A stretch of DNA of 52,245 nucleotides, taken from the NCBI GenBank assembly GCA_029007785.1, contig JAQXIM010000051.1, forward strand, positions 1 to 52,245, in the 5' to 3' direction. Below the pieces are notes generated by a model. That model saw only the letters and a program-made list of their open reading frames with translations, did no database searches and was not told the origin of the DNA. Position numbers and translations under genes: made by a program. This stretch comes from Clostridiales bacterium. GTDB taxonomy: Bacteria; Bacillota; Clostridia; Lachnospirales; Lachnospiraceae. Shown here one piece after another: positions 9,238 through 17,182 of this stretch (its first letter is position 1; every line of letters starts with the position of its first letter).

Positions 9238-10170
9238 TTATGAAATCAGTATGTTGCTCAGGAACATGGCTCCGCAGAGCAAAACAGTAACAATCATACC
9301 TGTATTGCAAAAAACAATGTTTCCCCATCGGTTTCCCGGCAGTTCAATCCATCCCCGGAGAAGCCTTCTTTGTCTGATCTCTGCCATAAGGAAATAAATT
9401 CCTGCAGCCATGGCAAGAAGTGTCAACAAGCCATATACAGCGGATAAAGCAAAGACAATGGGATGATTCTGATACTGGTTCAGCACCGAAGATACCACTC
9501 CGAAAAGGAAGTTGATGGACATATGGAGAAATATGGTATAACGAATGCGTCCCGTACGAACATAAATATATCCCAACAGAAGACCAATTCCCAGGGCATA
9601 GAAAAATTGATAAAAATTACCATGAAACATGGCAAACAGCAGCGCCGATACCACCATAGCAGGCCAGTCTCCCAGACGATTCAAACGGTCAATCATCATT
9701 TTGCGGAAAACCATTTCTTCAAAAAACGGTGCCAGAAGAACCGTGCCTACCATATTATAAAGAATGGAGGATTCTCCCATGACATCATCCAGAATATTGG
9801 CCGGCTGATGATTTAAAAGCAAAGCCAAGCCGTCATTCACCAACAGACCAAGAAGATTCCCAGCCAGAATCAGAAAACAGCAGACGAGAAAGCAGCGAAA
9901 CCAATGGCCTGCCCTCATACGGTACATTTCCATGGAGTCCCCGGGGACACTGCTGATAATCATCATACAGACAGGAAACCCGATCAGATATTGGGAAATC
10001 AATGCCAGCCAATTGGCCACCACCGGATCGGAAGCCAGTATGGGATCGACAATAGCTGCAATCCATGTGAACATAAGATCCGCCAACAAAGAAGTTATCA
10101 GAAGGAAAAAGAGCCCCCAGCCCATGGTGGATATACGTTTTCTTTCCTTTTTCATATTCAATGGTTCCAT
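9238..10170 (-). CDS. CPBP family intramembrane metalloprotease (CAAX/Abi type)
   Basis: Polytopic membrane protein of 310 residues with about eight hydrophobic segments. The three family motifs are present in order: EEMVFRKMM (EExxxR), FAMFHGN (FxxxH) and HMSINFLFG (HxxxN/B). The family includes Rce1-like CAAX proteases and bacterial Abi proteins linked to bacteriocin self-immunity, but the substrate is unknown. The start at 10170 has GGGAGG 7 bases upstream. A small in-frame ORF follows the stop codon. The neighbour on the other side is divergently transcribed. Confidence 0.88.
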   Translation of the reverse strand: MEPLNMKKERKRISTMGWGLFFLLITSLLADLMFTWIAAIVDPILASDPVVANWLALISQYLIGFPVCMMIISSVPGDSMEMYRMRAGHWFRCFLVCCFLILAGNLLGLLVNDGLALLLNHQPANILDDVMGESSILYNMVGTVLLAPFFEEMVFRKMMIDRLNRLGDWPAMVVSALLFAMFHGNFYQFFYALGIGLLLGYIYVRTGRIRYTIFLHMSINFLFGVVSSVLNQYQNHPIVFALSAVYGLLTLLAMAAGIYFLMAEIRQRRLLRGWIELPGNRWGNIVFCNTGMIVTVLLCGAMFLSNILIS

Positions 10171-10365
10171 TCTTTCCTCCCATCTTTCGCTTCTGCCTTT
10201 TCAAAAAGTCCTGTTATCTTTTCGTATTATAAACTTCTCCTATTCTTTTTTCAACCTGCTTTGGCATATTCCTTTCGTGCCCCGGAATCATTCTCTCTTT
10301 TGGACCTTTTTATTTTTTCATTATGGCAATCCCTGGAAGACGTCTTCTCCATTGTCTGCGCCGAC

Positions 10366-10394
10366 TTGCAGGGAAACTTTACCGGTGTTATAAT
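10366..10394 (+). promoter_or_regulatory. Promoter of the LTA synthase family gene
   Basis: TTGCAG (10366-10371), 17 bases, TATAAT (10389-10394). It lies in the 311-base divergent gap 10171-10481 and leaves a leader of about 80 bases. I see no other defined element in that gap. Confidence 0.7.
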
Positions 10395-10481
10395 AAACAC
10401 CATGCTGCCGACTGAAAATAACCAGCAAGAGAAACATCGGGAAATCGGATTAAAAGATTCCCTTCCCGGGTTAGGAGTTTT

Positions 10482-12287
10482 ATGCATTTTTTATTTCATC
10501 CAAATAATGAAAGTTCCACCGGAATCCGTTCCCGGATAAAGAAGTTCCGGCCTCTTCTGATTCTGGTTCTGGTTCCCATCACTGTTTTTTACTGCCAGGA
10601 GTGGTTCACCCACAATCCCTGGACCACCATGTTTCCGGAAGTCCAGCTTTTTGACATTCTTTTTTATGAAATGGTTTTCTTTCTGCTGTTCTTGCTGACA
10701 GGAAGACTTCGAATCGCCCTGATCCTGGGAATCCTGTTCTTTGCCCTGATAGGTCTGGTGAATTACTTTGTCATGCAGTTCCGCTCCACCCCCATTGTTC
10801 CCTGGGATATTTTCTCTCTGAGAACAGCAGTCAGTGTGGCCGACAATTATGAATATACACTAAGTACCGCTGCCATCGTTGTACTCCTGGTTTTTGCCCT
10901 TCTGCTGATCCTCAGCCTGTTCTGTCGATATCGGCTTCCCAAAATGGGAGCAAAACGAGGATTCGCCATCGCAGCCCTGATTCTTCTGCTCGGCGGCTAC
11001 ACCAGCCTCCTTCACCAGGATGCCTTCCTCGATTTTATGAATCTTGACAACACCCTGTTTACTCCCCATGTCATGGCAAGAAAGAATGGTTTCTGTACCA
11101 CCTTTCTTATGGATCTGAAATACATGACAATCAAACAGCCCAGCGGTTACTCCGCTGATGAGGCAGAAGCTCTGTTGGAAGAGTATCAGGAAAACACCGA
11201 AACAGAAAAACGTCCCAATATTCTTGTGATTATGAATGAGGCCTTTTCCGATCCTGCTGTCCTGGGAGATTTCACCACCAATGAAGATTATATGCCCTTT
11301 CTCCATTCTCTGGAGAAAGGTGCAGAAAATACCATTACGGGAACGCTTCACGTCTCTGTAAAAGGCGGAAATACAGCAAATACGGAATGGGAGTTTCTCA
11401 CCGGAAATACCATGCGTTTCCTGCCAGGCGGCAGCGTTCCTTATCAGCAGTACATATTCGGTGAAAAACCATCTCTCGTTTCCTGGCTGGAAGAACTGGG
11501 ATATGCAACGGCTTCCATTCATCCTTACAACAGTACGGGCTGGAACCGAAACAAAGTATACAAATATTTTGGTTTTGATGATATCCTTTTCAGCATCGAT
11601 TTTTCCTATCCGAAACGAATCCGAAAATATATCAGCGATGAGGCTTGTTATGACAAGATCCAGGAACTCCTCGACAAGAAAGAGGAGGATAAGCCTCTCT
11701 TTGTTTTTGCCGTCACCATGCAGAACCACAGCAGTTATTCGGAGGAATTTGACAACTTCAATCCGGATATTGAAGTGGAAGGCAGTGAGTCTTCTCTGCT
11801 CTCCCGCTATCTGTCCCTGATGAAAATCTCCGATCAGGCTCTGGAATCACTTCTTCAGGATTTATCCCAGAGTGAAGAAGAGACTCTCGTTGTTTTCTTC
11901 GGTGATCATCAGCCCAACGATTGGGTTATCGAACCCATTCTGAATCAGAACGGCACCTCCAGCGATTCTCTCACCAAGGAAGAAGCGGAACGCCGCTATC
12001 AGGTACCGTTTTTGATCTGGAGCAACTACGACATGGAATCTTCTTCCGGCGAGGATATCAGTATCAATTATCTTGCTTCCCGAATGCTCCAGGCTGCCGG
12101 CCTTCCTCTTTCTTCCTATGATCAGGCTCTGCTGGAAGTAAAAGAGGATATTCCGCTGATTACCACCCAAATCCTTACAGGCAAAGACGGTACAACTTGT
12201 GAAGAATCCGATCCTTCCATCCGTGATGCCCTTGCCCGATATCAAAAGCTTCAGTATTATCGAATGAACGATGCTGAGAAGGATTAA
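10482..12287 (+). CDS. LTA synthase family (alkaline-phosphatase/sulfatase fold) membrane protein
   Basis: 601-residue membrane enzyme. The first ~180 residues hold several transmembrane helices. An extracellular sulfatase-fold domain starts near RPNILVIMNEAFSDP, with the conserved KGGNTANTEWEFLTG loop and the metal-binding FGDHQPND. Family members transfer glycerol-phosphate from phosphatidylglycerol to lipoteichoic acid or to other envelope glycans, so this protein probably builds or decorates a cell-surface polymer. NEAFSD is the usual clostridial variant around the metal/nucleophile site. The Shine-Dalgarno AGGAG is 4 bases before the ATG. It stands alone, convergent with the efflux-HD gene. 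Confidence 0.88.
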   Translation: MHFLFHPNNESSTGIRSRIKKFRPLLILVLVPITVFYCQEWFTHNPWTTMFPEVQLFDILFYEMVFFLLFLLTGRLRIALILGILFFALIGLVNYFVMQFRSTPIVPWDIFSLRTAVSVADNYEYTLSTAAIVVLLVFALLLILSLFCRYRLPKMGAKRGFAIAALILLLGGYTSLLHQDAFLDFMNLDNTLFTPHVMARKNGFCTTFLMDLKYMTIKQPSGYSADEAEALLEEYQENTETEKRPNILVIMNEAFSDPAVLGDFTTNEDYMPFLHSLEKGAENTITGTLHVSVKGGNTANTEWEFLTGNTMRFLPGGSVPYQQYIFGEKPSLVSWLEELGYATASIHPYNSTGWNRNKVYKYFGFDDILFSIDFSYPKRIRKYISDEACYDKIQELLDKKEEDKPLFVFAVTMQNHSSYSEEFDNFNPDIEVEGSESSLLSRYLSLMKISDQALESLLQDLSQSEEETLVVFFGDHQPNDWVIEPILNQNGTSSDSLTKEEAERRYQVPFLIWSNYDMESSSGEDISINYLASRMLQAAGLPLSSYDQALLEVKEDIPLITTQILTGKDGTTCEESDPSIRDALARYQKLQYYRMNDAEKD

Positions 12288-12356
12288 GGATCCGGAATTT
12301 ACCGGAAAACACCAAAAAGAACAGAGATCTTTCCCTTGAAAAACTGAACCACCGAA

Positions 12357-13892
12357 TTACCTGCGGTCTTCCTGTATATCTCCATTCTGAATATGCTTAT
12401 GAATCAGCGTTTCCGCATATTTCCATACCTGAGGCGCTCCTTCCCAGGTACTTCGGTTCCGGTTCAGAATCTGAGCTGCCGTTACCTTGTGTTCCTTCCA
12501 TGCATCTCCATTAGTCGCATCATTCAGAAGAATGGGCTGAACCCGATCCATAGTATTGGCAAATTTTGCTTCCGGTGTTTCCTTTTTCTCAAATTCTTCC
12601 CAGACAGCTCTCATGGATTCTGCCTGCGGCCGGGGAAGGATACCAAATAAACGATTGGCTGCGGCTTCTTCCCTCTGGCGTTTCGTGGCATTTCCCTCTT
12701 CATCATAGGCATACGTATCACCGGCATCAATTTCCACCACATCATGAATCAGTACCATGGTCAGAACCTTTGTCAGATCCAATGGTACCTCGGCATAATC
12801 CGACAGAATAATGCTCATAACCGCAAGATGCCAGGAATGCTCTGCATCATTTTCCTTCCGCTGATCTCCGGTAATATATGTCTGCCTCTGAATCTGTTTC
12901 AGACGATCCAGTTCCAGAATAAAATCCATTTGTGACTGGAGTTTTTCATTTTTTTCTTTCTCTGTCTCCCTTTCCACATAAGGATTCACATGAACCATGC
13001 AGTGTTTTACATCTTCAAATTCTTCCTCAATGGCATGGTGAACCTTTTCTGCTATCCGGTGAGTTTCCTTCAGGGTACGTTCACCGTCTGCACTAATTTC
13101 CAGATCCACATAAACCCGGGATCCAAAAACCCTGGTTTTCAATTCGTCGATTCCACGAACCCCCTCCTGACGGAGAACCAGTTTCCGTATTTTTGCCACA
13201 TCCTTCTCATCCCAGGCTTCATCGGTCATCTTTCTTACTGCATCCAGAAAAATATCTGCTGCTGCTTTGATGATAAAGGCACAGATGACAATACTGGCCA
13301 CCGGATCGAGAACAGGATATCCCAGTCTGGCACCGCAAATACCGGCAAAACTGCCAATGGAAGACAGAGCATCGGAACGATGGTGCCAGGCATCCGCCAT
13401 CATAGCTCCGGATTTGATTTTTTTTGCTGCACTTCTTGTATACCAATACATGGATTCCTTCACTACAATAGAAATCACTGCCGCTGTCAGAGCAAGCAGT
13501 CCAGGTATTACAATATTCAGCTCTCCCCGAAAACTCTGCATGATCTTTTCAATACCGGAAATACCAATTCCCACACCGGTCAAACCCAGCATTACCGACA
13601 GAAGAATCGCGGCAACACACTCCAGCCTTTCATGACCGTAAGGATGTCTTCGATCCGATTCTTTTGAAGATATTTTGACACCGATGATAACAATAAAGGT
13701 ACTGAGTACATCGGAAGCCGAATGAACACCATCGGAAATCATAGCTCCGGAATGGGCGATAATACCGGCAAACAATTTGAATACAGATAAAAGGATATTC
13801 ACCACAATGCTGTATCCTGACACCCTCATAGCAATCCGTTCATTCTCAGACACATTTCTCTTTTTTCGATTTGCTGTTGCTTTTTGTTCCAT
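12357..13892 (-). CDS. Cation diffusion facilitator fused to an HD-domain phosphohydrolase (YfbR-like)
   Basis: 511 residues in two parts. Residues 1-305 are a CDF efflux protein: six hydrophobic segments, the TM2 metal site SDGVHSASD (D54, H57, D61), the TM5 site HHRSD (H170, D174), and a C-terminal ZT-dimer domain (about 220-305). After a short charged linker, residues ~320-511 form an HD_3/COG1896 domain with AEHSWH (H352), HDVVEIDAGDT (H383-D384) and a late Asp in NTMDRVQP (D449), matching the four metal ligands of the nucleotidase YfbR. The CDF half should export a divalent metal; the HD half should hydrolyse a nucleotide-like phosphate using one. The reading frame is continuous and AGGAGG precedes the ATG. 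The Ni/Co riboswitch upstream suggests Co/Ni as the exported ion. Confidence 0.9.
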   Translation of the reverse strand: MEQKATANRKKRNVSENERIAMRVSGYSIVVNILLSVFKLFAGIIAHSGAMISDGVHSASDVLSTFIVIIGVKISSKESDRRHPYGHERLECVAAILLSVMLGLTGVGIGISGIEKIMQSFRGELNIVIPGLLALTAAVISIVVKESMYWYTRSAAKKIKSGAMMADAWHHRSDALSSIGSFAGICGARLGYPVLDPVASIVICAFIIKAAADIFLDAVRKMTDEAWDEKDVAKIRKLVLRQEGVRGIDELKTRVFGSRVYVDLEISADGERTLKETHRIAEKVHHAIEEEFEDVKHCMVHVNPYVERETEKEKNEKLQSQMDFILELDRLKQIQRQTYITGDQRKENDAEHSWHLAVMSIILSDYAEVPLDLTKVLTMVLIHDVVEIDAGDTYAYDEEGNATKRQREEAAANRLFGILPRPQAESMRAVWEEFEKKETPEAKFANTMDRVQPILLNDATNGDAWKEHKVTAAQILNRNRSTWEGAPQVWKYAETLIHKHIQNGDIQEDRR

Positions 13893-14059
13893 TAAAACCT
13901 CCTGGATCTCTGAATCCCTTCCCGTATTTTATTTTACTCCGGAGACAAGTACTATGTAACCAACTGTTTCCCATCTCTCATGACGATGTCCTTTTTTTAT
14001 ACCGTTTTTATTTGCAGGAAAGAATCTGCTGACGACAGTTTCTTACTGATAAAAACAGT

Positions 14060-14114
14060 AAAAAAGACATGAAATCTACGGAACAAGAGAACTGTCCCGC
14101 AGATTCCATGTCTT
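14060..14114 (-). terminator. Regulated terminator of the Ni/Co riboswitch
   Basis: Minus strand: AAGACATGGAATCTGCGG pairs with CCGTAGATTTCATGTCTT and is followed by six T. The left arm contains the 3' part of the aptamer (AATCTGCGGGACAG), so aptamer folding and this terminator exclude each other. Metal binding should therefore turn expression on. Confidence 0.85.
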
Positions 14115-14183
14115 ATCTCATCCATGTCCTTTATCTGCTGCTGTAATCAGCCCGGCTACGCATACGCTGCCTGATCAGTTTGT
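14088..14183 (-). promoter_or_regulatory. NiCo (czcD) riboswitch aptamer
   Basis: Read on the minus strand, the leader contains ACTGATCAGGCAGCG, then GTAGCCGGGCTG, then AGCAGCAGAT, an insert, then AATCTGCGGGACAGT. These blocks match, in order, the conserved segments of the NiCo riboswitch as I know it (CUGANCAGGCA, GCAGCCGGGCUG, CAACAGAU, AUCUGUGGGACAGU). Outer stem P1 pairs AACTG with CAGTT. The variable P4 loop is longer than in the crystallised example. It lies directly upstream of a cation efflux gene, with a promoter 5' and a mutually exclusive terminator 3'. Known NiCo riboswitches are on-switches for Co2+/Ni2+ exporters. The rest of the 504-base gap is the gene leader (13893-14059) and the divergent VanW promoter. 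Confidence 0.88.
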
Positions 14184-14217
14184 ACTGTAGTTTCTCGCAG
14201 TGCAAAGAGATATAGAC

Positions 14218-14246
14218 ATACTATAATACTGCTGACGTTTTGTCAA
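14218..14246 (-). promoter_or_regulatory. Promoter of the Ni/Co riboswitch-efflux gene
   Basis: Minus strand: TTGACA (14241-14246), 17 bases, TAGTAT (14218-14223); an overlapping TATAGT at 15-base spacing is possible. Transcription would begin about 30 bases before the aptamer. Confidence 0.7.
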
Positions 14247-14296
14247 TTCCTTAATTCTTCCATCAACAACAAAACAGAAAGAATCCATCTCATCTC

Positions 14297-14324
14297 TTGA
14301 AGCATTTTCAATCCGTGATATAAT
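14297..14324 (+). promoter_or_regulatory. Promoter of the VanW-like gene
   Basis: TTGAAG (14297-14302), 16 bases, TATAAT (14319-14324) preceded by GTGA, giving an extended -10 look. It lies about 60-75 bases before the possible start codons. Confidence 0.65.
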
Positions 14325-14397
14325 GGAACATGACTTACGTTTTGGATACTACAACGGGTATCATCAGATACAAGAAAGATAGAAAGTGAACCACTCG

Positions 14398-15738
14398 ATG
14401 AAATATGTACTTTATGTTTTCCTGCTGCTTATGACCTTCTTCACCCTTCCCGAAAAGGGAATGGCTGCCGTTTCCGATTCCGCTGTAATTCACCAGGGCG
14501 TTTACGCCCAGGACATTTCGCTGGGAGGAATGACGGAGGAAGAAGCCATTCAGGCAATCAACTCTTATTTTCAGCCTATTGCAGACTCCTATCTTACACT
14601 GACCTGCAGTGATCAGCAGAAAGAAAAAATCTTAGTCAGCTCCCTGGATTTTCAGTGGGATGCGAAACAAACGGCTGAAGATGCCCTGCTTCTTGGCAAT
14701 GAGGGATCCCTGATCAAGCGTTATAAATCACAGATGAACTTAAAATATGGAAATATATACCTGGAGACATCGTATCATATCTCTCCCGATGCAGTAAAAA
14801 CCACTCTGGAAGAATTGTCAGAGCTTCACGACAACCCGGCAGAAAATGCCGTACTGTCCCGGGAACACGGGGAGTTTACCGTAGTAAGTCAGGAATCCGA
14901 GGGCATCGTTACGGAGATGGATGCCACCCTTCAGCAGATTTCTGATTTATTTGCCAATCATTTGGGTACCACCATGGAACTGGAGGCAGTCACCAGACAG
15001 GATTTTCCCACTGTCACGACAGAAGCCCTTTCCGATATCCAGGATTCTCTGGGTACCTTCACAACTTTTTATGAAAACAGTACTTCCAACCGGAAAACAA
15101 ATATCCGGGTCGCCACAAATTTTCTCAATGGAACGGTCCTGATGCCCGGGGAAAGCTTGTCTACCAGTGATGCGATCCGTCCCAGGGAAGAGGAAAACGG
15201 CTATAAGATGGCTTCCCAGTATTCCAATGGAGAATCGGAACAGGATATCGGAGGAGGCGTCTGCCAGGTTTCCACCACCCTGTATAATGCACTTCTGCGG
15301 GCAGAGCTTCAGATTGATGAACGTTATCCCCATTCCATGGTCGTTACCTACGTGGATTACGGAGACGATGCCGCCATCGCTGCCGATACAAAGGATCTGG
15401 TATTCACCAATAACCTGGACTACCCCATATATATTGAGGGCCTTGCCAACGGAGAATCTCTGACCTTCACGATTTACGGAAAAGAGACACGGCCTTCCAA
15501 CCGTCAGGTAAAGTATATAGCAGAAACCACCTTCCTGGAATGGCCTCAGGACCGCAATATTCAGTATACGTCCCAACTGGCTTCCGGCGAGAAGGAGGTT
15601 GTGGGAACACTTCGTCCGGAAGTAACTGCAACCTTAACCAAGGTCATTTACATAGACGGTGTGGAAACAGAACGAATCCTTCTTCATACGGATTACTACG
15701 CAGCTTCCAAAGAAACCTTATTATACGGAACCGGCTGA
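14398..15738 (+). CDS. VanW family protein, secreted or membrane-anchored
   Basis: 446 residues from the ATG at 14398; an in-frame GTG at 14386 is an alternative, and both have weak ribosome-binding sites. An N-terminal hydrophobic stretch (YVLYVFLLLMTFF) followed by MAAVSDS looks like a signal peptide. A peptidoglycan-binding-4-like region follows (ISLGGMTEEEAIQAI and repeats). The VanW domain contains NFLNGTVLMPGESLS, DIGGGVCQVSTTLYNAL and RYPHSMVVTYV. VanW proteins occur next to vancomycin-resistance genes but are common, uncharacterised envelope proteins in Clostridia, and nothing here suggests a resistance cluster. The usual C-terminal G5 domain is not visible. Confidence 0.88.
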   Translation: MKYVLYVFLLLMTFFTLPEKGMAAVSDSAVIHQGVYAQDISLGGMTEEEAIQAINSYFQPIADSYLTLTCSDQQKEKILVSSLDFQWDAKQTAEDALLLGNEGSLIKRYKSQMNLKYGNIYLETSYHISPDAVKTTLEELSELHDNPAENAVLSREHGEFTVVSQESEGIVTEMDATLQQISDLFANHLGTTMELEAVTRQDFPTVTTEALSDIQDSLGTFTTFYENSTSNRKTNIRVATNFLNGTVLMPGESLSTSDAIRPREEENGYKMASQYSNGESEQDIGGGVCQVSTTLYNALLRAELQIDERYPHSMVVTYVDYGDDAAIAADTKDLVFTNNLDYPIYIEGLANGESLTFTIYGKETRPSNRQVKYIAETTFLEWPQDRNIQYTSQLASGEKEVVGTLRPEVTATLTKVIYIDGVETERILLHTDYYAASKETLLYGTG

Positions 15739-15784
15739 TTTCAGTATGCGGCGAAAAGCCGCTGAAACCAGCCGGTTCTTTATG
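15729..15784 (+). terminator. Terminator between VanW gene and the CBS operon
   Basis: AACCGGCTGATTTCAG and GCGGC pair with GCCGC and CTGAAACCAGCCGGTT around a GAAAA loop, then TCTTT. The stem includes the VanW stop codon. Because the genes converge, it can serve both strands. Confidence 0.8.
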
Positions 15785-15800
15785 TTCTCATTCTTTTTCT

Positions 15801-15998
15801 TTACGGTTCTTCTTCTTTTGCCAAGGCCTGTTGAATCACAAGGCATTCCCCATTATAGACACATTTGTCGAAATCACAGTCCACGTATTCCAGACTGAAA
15901 TAACCGTCCTCGTCCCGGGAGTATTCACAGAAAATCCGTTTTGTTGAATTGTGAGACTTGCAGTATCCGGTAAAAAATTCTTCCACGATCTCACTCAT
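15801..15998 (-). CDS. Small cysteine-containing protein, function unknown
   Basis: 65 residues from the ATG at 15998. That ATG overlaps the TGA of the CBS-domain gene as ATGA, so the two are translationally coupled. There are five cysteines (YCKSHN, IFCEYS, DCDFDKCVYNGEC), and the last three are closely spaced. This suggests metal binding or a small Fe-S or zinc site, but I do not recognise a named family. The charged N-terminus and lack of hydrophobic segments point to a cytoplasmic protein. It is the last gene of the yfcE-HAD-CBS run, just before the shared terminator. Confidence 0.7.
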   Translation of the reverse strand: MSEIVEEFFTGYCKSHNSTKRIFCEYSRDEDGYFSLEYVDCDFDKCVYNGECLVIQQALAKEEEP

Positions 15999-16435
15999 TC
16001 TCCCTGATTTTCCCCCTGCTTCTTCTCTTCCATCTGATTGAATTTCTGATAGCAATACTGGAGAATATCTTTTCTTGTCACAATACCGATGAACATATTC
16101 CGGTCATCCACCACGGGAACAAAGTTCTGGGTCATGGCCAGTTTGAATACGCCTTCCATGTTCTCATTGACATTGGCCGGAACGTAATCTCTTTTACGAC
16201 GGATTTCGGAAATGGGCGATTTTTCTGCTTCTTTCAAATTCATTATATACTGGTTTTTGATTGCCCAAAGCAGATCCCCTTCCGTTATGGTTCCCAGATA
16301 GGTTCCGTCTGTTCTGATCATGGGAACACAGGTATATCGATGGTTTTCCATTTTTTCCATGGTCTGACGCAGTGTCATATCCTCTTTTATAAATGCAACC
16401 TCCGCTTTGGGAGTTAAAAAAAACAAAATATTCAT
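15995..16435 (-). CDS. CBS-domain pair protein
   Basis: 146 residues with two CBS domains (about 10-60 and 75-130): DMTLRQTMEKMENHRYTCVPMIRTDG and NFVPVVDDRNMFIGIVTRKDIL are the typical halves. Such stand-alone pairs bind adenine nucleotides and act as energy or second-messenger sensors. The N-terminus MNILFFLTPKAEVAFI fits homologues I know in Lachnospiraceae, so the start is put at 16435 although AAAGGAG is 17 bases away. It starts 22 bases after the HAD stop and overlaps the Cys-rich gene by 4 bases. Confidence 0.85.
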   Translation of the reverse strand: MNILFFLTPKAEVAFIKEDMTLRQTMEKMENHRYTCVPMIRTDGTYLGTITEGDLLWAIKNQYIMNLKEAEKSPISEIRRKRDYVPANVNENMEGVFKLAMTQNFVPVVDDRNMFIGIVTRKDILQYCYQKFNQMEEKKQGENQGE

Positions 16436-16457
16436 AATGGTACTATGTATTTCTCCT

Positions 16458-17153
16458 TTATTCGATGATCTCAGCGGCTCCCCATCCGTTTTTTTCACTG
16501 AGAAGCAGCCCTCTCAGTTCTTCCACTGTGGCTGCAATATAGTCCGCTCCTTCACGCTCCAACTCTCCCGGTTCTGCATACCCCATATATACTCCCAGGG
16601 AATCAATTCCCATGACTTTTGCTCCATGAATATCATGGAGCCGGTCACCGATCATAAGAACCTTCTCTTTCTCTTCCGAATTTATGTCAAGGCGGCAGAG
16701 AGCCTCCTCAATCACCTCAGCTTTGGTATCCCGTTCTCCGTTCAATCCGCTGCCGACAATCTCCTGAAAATATTTTGACATGTCGTACTTCTCGAGAATG
16801 GTTTTTGCCATCACTTCCGGTTTGGAAGTAGCCACTGCCAATACGGCTCCCCGGTCTTTCAAATCCTGGAGAAGTTCCGGCATTCCTTCCATCACAGCAT
16901 TTTCAAACATTCCTGCCGCAACATAACGTTCTCTGTATTTTTCTCTGGCAATCACTGCATCTTCCTGACTGAAATGATAATATTTTTGAAAGGATTCCAA
17001 CAAAGGCGGTCCGATAAAACAAACCAGATTGTCCAGATTTTCTTCCCGAATGCCGAAATGAGCCAGGGCATACTGGACACTCTTCGTAATTCCTTCTTTT
17101 GGTTCTGTCAGTGTTCCATCCAGGTCAAAGAGGAAATATTTGTATTCCTTCAT
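16458..17153 (-). CDS. HAD-family phosphatase, phosphoglycolate-phosphatase-like
   Basis: 231-residue haloacid-dehalogenase hydrolase. Motif I is FDLDGTLTEPKEG (nucleophile Asp about residue 10), motif II VATSKPE, motif III Lys in GERDTKAEVIEEAL, and motif IV MIGDRLHDI. A helical cap lies between motifs I and II. The Gph/PgmB-like class removes phosphate from small sugar or glycolate phosphates or nucleotides; the real substrate cannot be read from sequence. The Shine-Dalgarno GGGAG is upstream. It sits 29 bases after yfcE. Confidence 0.88.
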   Translation of the reverse strand: MKEYKYFLFDLDGTLTEPKEGITKSVQYALAHFGIREENLDNLVCFIGPPLLESFQKYYHFSQEDAVIAREKYRERYVAAGMFENAVMEGMPELLQDLKDRGAVLAVATSKPEVMAKTILEKYDMSKYFQEIVGSGLNGERDTKAEVIEEALCRLDINSEEKEKVLMIGDRLHDIHGAKVMGIDSLGVYMGYAEPGELEREGADYIAATVEELRGLLLSEKNGWGAAEIIE

Positions 17154-17182
17154 TTCTTATCTCCCGTCAATTTTTCTGTGAA

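Noticed and set aside
14386-15738. VanW gene as evidence of a vancomycin-resistance cluster
   Set aside because: No vanH, vanA/B-type ligase, vanX, vanR or vanS is nearby; stand-alone VanW proteins are common in Clostridia.
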